This document shows, piece by piece, positions 58,901 to 64,000 of a stretch of 64,000 nt of DNA. The position numbers and the translations under genes were made by a program. The DNA is taken from contig CP126192.1 in the NCBI GenBank assembly GCA_030272155.1, positions 8,280,501-8,344,500 of the forward strand, read 5' to 3'. The stretch's first letter is position 1. Every line of letters starts with the position of its first letter. Source of the stretch: Tetradesmus obliquus (Eukaryota; Chlorophyta; Chlorophyceae; Sphaeropleales; Scenedesmaceae). The notes below the pieces were generated by a model. That model did no database searches, was not told the DNA's origin, and was given only the letters and a program-made list of their open reading frames with translations.

Positions 58901-60070
58901 GTGCTCCAGTAACAATGAGCAGAAATCACATGTTGGCAGTTTTCGGTCTTTGAATGCATGTCCAATACGTATCAACCTTGTATACAGGGTGATTACATGT
59001 GCTTGCCTGCTGTGCATCATTGTGTTTTACAAAACTGCACCCACCCGCATGCCTCTTGTGCTGCCAGGTACCAGTCAGAGGAGTTCCTGCTGCGCACGGA
59101 GGCAAGCTTTCACAAAGCATCATCAACATAGAGTGCTTTGGTGCCTTGCATTCTCCAGTATATCAACATGCACCCTCCTGCATCGTTCTGGTGCTGCCAG
59201 GTACCAGTCTGAGGAGTTTTTTCTGCGCACAGAGGCAGGCATGTCAGCACCTGAGCTGGTTGCTGCAGCAACACTGCACTGCGCGCAATTGTTCAATAAG
59301 GAGGTAAGGCTGTACCCTAGCGTGGTGCACATGCATCAGCTTGCTCGAGTTCTGCTTGCATCACACGAGCAGCCTGAGCTGGTGGCAGCGGCAATGCTGC
59401 ACTGCGCACAGCTTTTCTACAAGAAGGTCAGGTGATGCACATGCACATGCAATGCAGATGCAGATGCTGCAGCGGGGCCCGCTGTTGCCAGGCAGCAGCA
59501 ACATGTTGCTGCTTAGCGCCGCCGCTGCCGTTGACTTATGGGTTGCTCAGTAAATGCCAGCAATCAATGGGGCACAGCACTATGACAGGCACGTGGACCA
59601 GTACGCGCAGCCGCTGCTGTGGTGTGCTGCTGCTGCAGGGTGAGCTTGGCGAGCTGCTGGCCGGTGCTGCTGCCGACCTCATCCTAGTGGATGGGGACCC
59701 TTTGCAGGACATCGCCTGCCTGGCTGGCAGCAGCAGCGACGGCAGCAGCAGCAGCAGCGGGGGTGGCAGCAACATGCCCCTTGTCATCAAGGATGGGCTG
59801 CTGGCAAAGGTGGGTTTGGGAGAAAGACTATAATGTGCTGTGTTGGACAATGAATGCTGCAATGATTTGGTTGAATAGCTGTATGCAAGTGAGGGTGTCC
59901 TTTGCTAGACCAGTGTGCAGCAGCTTTGCAAGGTTTTGGGCAGCCGGTGATTGGAATGCACCACAGCAGGCGCACCAGACTTGAGTGCAGCTGATTCCTG
60001 TGCTGCATGTTTGTTGCTGCAGGTGCCTCATGTTGGGCTGCTGGACGTCAACAGGCAGCTCGTGCGATGA
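54455..60070 (+). CDS. Metal-dependent amidohydrolase (imidazolonepropionase/prolidase-like), 470 aa
   Basis: Twelve exons close in frame: 54455-54535, 54789-54993, 55194-55340, 55588-55659, 55919-56029, 56247-56340, 56784-56936, 57374-57521, 58643-58722, 59201-59303, 59639-59809, 60023-60070. Metal-centre residues of the amidohydrolase superfamily are all present: HxH in LCDAHVHV (101, 103), the probable carboxylated Lys in CIKVMASGG (224), His265 in VAAHAYT, His285 in SIEHGN, and Asp357 in CYGSDLLG. Other family signatures are GFTTVRDAGG, SQTGGHGD and ELLAGAAADLILVDGDPLQD. Homologues hydrolyse cyclic amides or Xaa-Pro/aryl dipeptides; the substrate cannot be deduced. No targeting peptide is obvious, so it is probably cytosolic. 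Introns 5-10 contain many partial exon copies. Confidence 0.9.
56040..56110 (+). repeat. Downstream copy of the amidohydrolase exon 5 end
   Basis: The end of exon 5 (CGAALRGIGRVCDGV) recurs 20 bases past the donor as a diverged copy with GTGGGTG at its end. The exon 6 end (HCIKVMASGGVASPTDR) likewise recurs at 56419-56468 with a GTGCAC donor. Confidence 0.88.
57180..58100 (+). repeat. Copies of both edges of amidohydrolase exon 8
   Basis: The exon 8 start (LDEETASLMANLG) recurs upstream at about 57183-57225 and 57291-57325. The exon 8 end (VAAGMPQELVDKVGEAVKQ) recurs downstream at about 57607-57664, 57730-57786, 57842-57902, 57960-58014 and a short piece at 58076-58094. Most downstream copies keep CAGGTG-type donors. 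The true exon is 57374-57521. Confidence 0.9.
58315..58672 (+). repeat. Four copies of the amidohydrolase exon 9 start
   Basis: CTGCTGCAG followed by GGxCAGCGCTCCATGGC occurs at about 58317, 58421, 58526 (diverged) and 58637. Only the last continues into VARSCGVKMCYGSD. Copies of the exon 10 start (KYQSEEFLLRTEA, 59068-59103) and of its end (PELVAAAMLHCAQLF, 59370-59429) follow the same rule. Confidence 0.9.
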
Positions 60071-60217
60071 CAGCAGCAGCCGCTAGCAGCAGCAGCAGCA
60101 GCAGCTGACCAGAAGGGGCCTCTACCTGCACGTGTTAGCAGTTGCAGCAACTACTAACAGACATGTGCAGCTGCAGCAGCCGCTGCCTTGAAAGGCATGG
60201 GCCCTGCCCCTGATTGG

Positions 60218-60222
60218 TGTAA
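60218..60222 (+). promoter_or_regulatory. TGTAA polyadenylation signal of the amidohydrolase gene
   Basis: TGTAA lies 148 bases after the stop codon at 60070. Confidence 0.55.
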
Positions 60223-60347
60223 CCTAGCCTATTGTGTGGTTTCATGTTGATGTGAGTCACACACGCTTGTGCTCTATCCTCGTCTTCCTCCTTTTAATCT
60301 TGCCGCTCCTATGGGGCGTGGGGCCGATGGCGGTATCAACGCACACA

Positions 60348-60505
60348 TATAAGGAAAGTTGCCGAATTGCATTCATTACAAGGATCATCATCATGCAACA
60401 TAATGCACACTCACATGGCAAGAAGTGGTCCCCCGAAAGGCCACCGTGGCTGCTGAACCTCAGATTAGCATGTGCAGCTCCTGCTTCTGCTCCTACGTCG
60501 TCTAG
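60348..60505. repeat. 158-bp direct repeat, copy 1
   Basis: This block matches 61324-61481 with about four differences. On the minus strand it begins after a CTAG and contains a splice-like unit (open frame DVGAEAGAAHANLRFSSHGG, then CAT followed by GTGAGT). It could be an exon copy of an unrecognised minus-strand gene. A preceding minus-strand frame at about 60690-60535 (VNQVASLTRCHYPGYQGLQ, then LSVPLPPKGIVALRDGADQ) ends at a possible GTGTTG donor. No family is recognised. Confidence 0.85.
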
Positions 60506-61323
60506 TATTACCTGCAACCATAACAACACCTGGTCAGCGCCGTCCCGAAGAGCCACGATGCCCTTCGGGGGCAACGGCACTGACAGTCTTCCATCCTCTT
60601 GTAGTCCTTGGTAGCCTGGGTAGTGACACCTTGTCAGTGACGCCACTTGGTTGACACCGTAGCTCAGATTGAAGGTGAAGTTTTCCTCGCAAGAAGCAGG
60701 AGTGGCAGTAGTGTAAATTGCATGTAATGGGGGAATGTGTATGCCTGCTTTACCGTTTCGTACTACTGTCATTCAAAGTTGACTGTCCTAGCGGCCATGT
60801 ATGGCATGTTGTAAATTTTGTCGTCCTTTATCAGACGACGGGCGCTCAGCGCTCCCCATCGTCACGTGCGAGTGATCGTATGGGATGTGTTATATGCATT
60901 GAGGATACCTCCTTGGTGTATGAGCACCTACTCTTCCCTTGACAGTATAGGCATGTGTTAGTTCCTTATTATATAACAGTAACTCCCAGTTCATGAGTGC
61001 GTCAGTACATGCAAAAAGTCAGGTGTAACGTGTAGGTGTGAAATAAATATCGCGTACATTGTATGGGCAGCCTGTGCTGCTCTGGGCCGCCTGGTATCTG
61101 CACCATCTTGCAGGATTCTTTCACGCACTACAAAAATTGTAGTACCTGCTACACCAACAGGTGTGCCAGGTACACCAGACAGCAAAATCCACGTAACCCC
61201 CCCCCCCCAACCAAAAAAAAAAACCCAAAAACTGCACAGAACCACTCAGTGTTGGTTTTCACCAACACTGCTAGTCTCCAAACCCTTCCTCCCAAACCCG
61301 ATGCTGCGACGACATGTAGGCTG

Positions 61324-61481
61324 TATAAGGAAAGTTGCCGAATTGCATTCATTACAAGCATCAGCATCATGCAACATAATGCGTACTCACATGGCAAGAA
61401 GTGGTCCCCCGAAAGGCCACCGTGGCTGCTGAACCTCAGATTAGCATGTGCAGCTCCTGCTTCTGCTCCTACGTCGTCTAG
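61324..61481. repeat. 158-bp direct repeat, copy 2
   Basis: Second copy of the block at 60348-60505, same orientation, offset 976 bases. It contains the substitutions GCATCAGCATC for GATCATCATC and CGTACTC for CACACTC. The flanks differ completely. No terminal inverted repeats or target-site duplications were seen. Confidence 0.85.
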
Positions 61482-61834
61482 GCTGTGTATGTGTGCACAA
61501 AACATTCATGAAAAAAGCATCGCCCAGCAACGTGTACCTTCGAACGCCCCACTTTCCGGTGTTTGCTCCTCTCAGAGCAGGCCACACCACACGCCCAACC
61601 TGCCCGTCACCCTCCCCCCGAACAGACGCATACCACGATAACACAACATCAAAACATAATCCACCACAAACAACATCGCCGCTGCACACACCCAAGAACA
61701 TGCTGTGTTCCTATGATAGGCTGCAACACTAGCAGTACTGCTGTGTGACATGGTGACATACAAATTACATCACATGAATGTTACACCAGGCATACCCTCC
61801 CATATAACGTAAGCTATGGCTTGACGGGTGACAA

Positions 61835-61927
<93 letters not shown>
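61835..61927. repeat. (GAT)31 microsatellite
   Basis: Uninterrupted GAT triplets, read as poly-Ser (TCA) or ATC on the other strand. It is intergenic. Confidence 0.97.
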
Positions 61928-61929
<2 letters not shown>

Positions 61930-62176
61930 CAATGTTATCTGGCAGTTTATAGTGGGCACCACTCCATGTAAAGTGACAGCACTGCCATGGGTTTGTCGGG
62001 CAGTGCGCCTCCCGGTGTGATCACACTTCTTCATGAAAACCGTTACACTTTTTCATAAAACCGTCACACTTCATCATGAAAACCATTACACTTTTTCACG
62101 ACCTAGGCTCACAGCCGGTGCAAGGAACAGCACGCTGTGCTGCACATGTCCCGCCTTAGACTGGCAAGCAACTGCT

Positions 62177-62338
62177 TCACTGCACTGCCATGGGTTTGTC
62201 AGGCAGCGCCCCGCCAAGTGTGAACACCAGGCCCAGCGCTTGTGCCGCTGCCAGGAACAGCAGCGCCACGGGTGCAGTGCGCCGGATGAACTCGCCCTCG
62301 CCCACGTGGTTCATGTTCATGACAGCCTTGGCGCTCTG

Positions 62339-62376
<38 letters not shown>

Positions 62377-62892
62377 GGGAGCAAATCTGAGAGCAGTTCA
62401 ACTTGAACTCAGAAAGCATGCAGCGTGCAGAGCTTCATGTTGTTACCATCACAAGTACCTTGTTGCTGGTTCAGTCCAGCGCTGGACACGCAAGCGTCAA
62501 GCAGCTGCGCTCGACTGTGTGTCTACTCAGCAAGACGTTGCGTTTGCAGATCATTTGTTGTTTAGGCAGGCCTACATGTTATGAATTGCCTCACCAGGAT
62601 GCTGTTGATGCAGATCAGCCTTGATGTGATGCTGTGCATGCAGACCATGCTGGGTTATTCGCCAGGGTGTCCTTGAAGCACAACATGCCGGCATGTTGCA
62701 GATCATGTTGTGACTGTGCAAAACAACCTGCCATGCTGTTGACAGTGAGTTAACTTAACTTTTCTGAGGAAAAAAGGCGTGCCTCGCTCACCAGGATGTT
62801 GTTGATGCAGATCATGTTGCCAATTGTTGCTCCAGCGACCTGCACCGCCAGCATGCTGGTCACTGGGGCACCAATGGTGCTGGCAGCGATCT

Positions 62893-62949
<57 letters not shown>

Positions 62950-64000
62950 GCAGCACGGGTTGGAAAAATTTGACAGGACAGCATATCAAATGCTGCAGCT
63001 CTTCTGCAGTTTGCACAATAGCCCCGTGCACACCCCCTCGACTGCAAATCATGCTTGCAGCTTGATGCCGGGTATCGCTGTCAAAGCTGCGTTGCCATGG
63101 CCATTGGTGACTGCCAAGACCCAACGTATTGCACAACGCACAGCCTGGCCATGTTACTCACCATCTGAATGTCGCCAAAAGTCAGGTTGCTGACTGTGGT
63201 GCTGCCGCTGAAGAAGCTGCCCAATGCACCCAGCACCGCAGAGATGGCCAGGAAGCCCTGACCCAGCCAGCTGGAGGCGTAAAAGCCGATCAGGTAGCCG
63301 GGTGAGGATGCTCCACCTACGCGGATCAGCTGCACCAGCACCAGTGCGCCCATGGTGGCCACGGTGATGCCTGCAGACGATGCAGACGGCGATTGTGTTA
63401 TGCTACGTTGTTGCGGCAGCTCTTGTAACACGAAATTAGGCCCTGTGGAAGGCCTCTTTGAAGTTGTCCAGGGCACCTTCAAGTCCCTGTTGCCACTCAA
63501 TGCCGCTGCAAGCAACCCGCCCAACTCTGCTTACCTCAGGGTGTTGACACAAACGCTGCGTGTACCTTGCGAAAGCAAGTGCTCCGCATGCCGCCCCTGA
63601 TGTAGAGCCTGACAGCAGATCGGTTGCCAGAAGCATGCATTAAATTTTGCAGAGCAAATGCAGCACGCACCTGCCACCCTGTGAAGGCGTCCTTGATAAA
63701 GTGTGTCCCAGGGCACCTCCAGGTGCCGTCTGTGCACCACTCGCAAACACTAATGCATCACATCTGTTGCGGAGGGCGCCGCCGCATCGACCTCGTCCGG
63801 TACAGTACATACGCGTGCAGAGTGCTGCGAACGCAGTCACTATGCTGCATAGTCTATGCAGCTGCATCACTCACCTGCCACCCTGTTGAAGGCCTCTTTG
63901 AAAGGTGTGGCCCAGGGCACCTCCAGGTCACGCCTGTGCACCAGCACAGTGATGGCGCTGGCAAATGCAAAGGGCAGCAGGAAGGGCACGTACAGCAGCT
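62177..64000 (-). CDS. Lactate/glycolate permease family (LctP) transporter, C-terminal part
   Basis: Four exons are visible: 64000-63875 (continuing outside), 63370-63162, 62890-62792, 62335-62177. Phases match. The protein reads LLYVPFLLPFAFASAITVLV, then GITVATMGALVLVQLIRVGG and GALGSFFSGSTTVSNLTFGD, then GAPVTSMLAVQVAGATIGNM, then RRTAPVALLFLAAAQALGLV. The GSFFSGSTTVSNLTFGDIQ and GATIGNMICINNIL motifs resemble the conserved core of L-lactate permeases (LctP/GlcA family), proton symporters for lactate or glycolate in bacteria. In an alga, glycolate export or uptake linked to photorespiration is plausible but is inference. Copies of exon edges lie in the introns: the exon ending at 63875 at ~63665-63735 and 63440-63480, and the 62792 exon end at ~62590-62615. 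Confidence 0.85.
62893..62944 (-). repeat. (CAG)17 tract forming the acceptor of a permease exon
   Basis: Read on the coding (minus) strand this is a CTG tract of about 17 units ending in CTGCAG directly before the exon at 62890. Confidence 0.9.

Larger units (their letters stand above)
60506..62176. other. Intergenic between amidohydrolase and permease; simple repeats
   Basis: Apart from the 158-bp repeat, the stretch holds adjacent homopolymer runs of C and A (61200-61225), a pure (GAT)31 tract (61835-61927), and a copy of the permease last-exon end at about 61978-62020. TGACAGCACTGCCATGGG and its surroundings match 62172-62215. An unrecognised minus-strand gene at 60.4-61.5 kb is possible but unproven. 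Confidence 0.5.

Noticed and set aside
61195..61230. Adjacent poly-C and poly-A runs as a retrogene tail
   Set aside because: No coding remnant upstream and no target-site duplication, so simple homopolymer slippage suffices.

Overview
The window is nuclear DNA of a eukaryote, most likely a chlorophyte green alga, possibly Chlorophyceae. The evidence is: genes with many introns and GT-AG splice sites (acceptors mostly TGCAG), heavy CTG/CAG triplet tracts in introns and exons, TGTAA polyadenylation-type signals after several stops, TTTAGGG-type telomeric repeats, and eukaryote-only proteins (KU70, MAD3/BUBR1-like, F-box and WD40 proteins). I rebuilt gene models by hand from splice sites and reading-frame phase. 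All complete models below close in frame. Species-level assignment is not possible from sequence alone.

Left half (1-27 kb). Three minus-strand genes come first: a secreted Cys-rich/C-type-lectin protein (1-3794, 3' end outside the window), an F-box/WD40 protein (6132-11340), and a kinase-less BUBR1/MAD3-like spindle-checkpoint protein (11893-18263). Two plus-strand genes follow: a 1,140-aa WD40 protein (19234-24152) and an F-box-like protein (about 24333-26818). Introns here are ordinary.

Middle (28-38 kb). A minus-strand Ser/Thr kinase (28036-33080) is followed by a gene-poor stretch. That stretch holds a degenerate minisatellite of roughly 60 bp next to head-to-head telomere-like repeats (TTAGGG-type then CCCTAAA-type), which looks like an old telomere fusion or inverted interstitial telomere.

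Right half (38-64 kb). This contains the DNA end-binding protein KU70 (37959-49977, 18 exons, 681 aa), a tRNA-Pro(AGG) gene, a low-complexity protein, a metal-dependent amidohydrolase (54455-60070, 470 aa), and the C-terminal exons of a lactate/glycolate-permease family transporter (62177-64000).

The most unusual feature is in the introns of the kinase, KU70, amidohydrolase and permease genes. They carry partial copies of the neighbouring exon edges, each with its splice site. Copies of an exon's 5' edge lie upstream of it, and copies of its 3' edge lie downstream. The extreme case is KU70 exon 15: its acceptor and first ~70 bases occur 24 times in 2.8 kb, separated by variable CTG tracts, and only the last copy can be spliced productively. 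The genes left of 27 kb lack this pattern.
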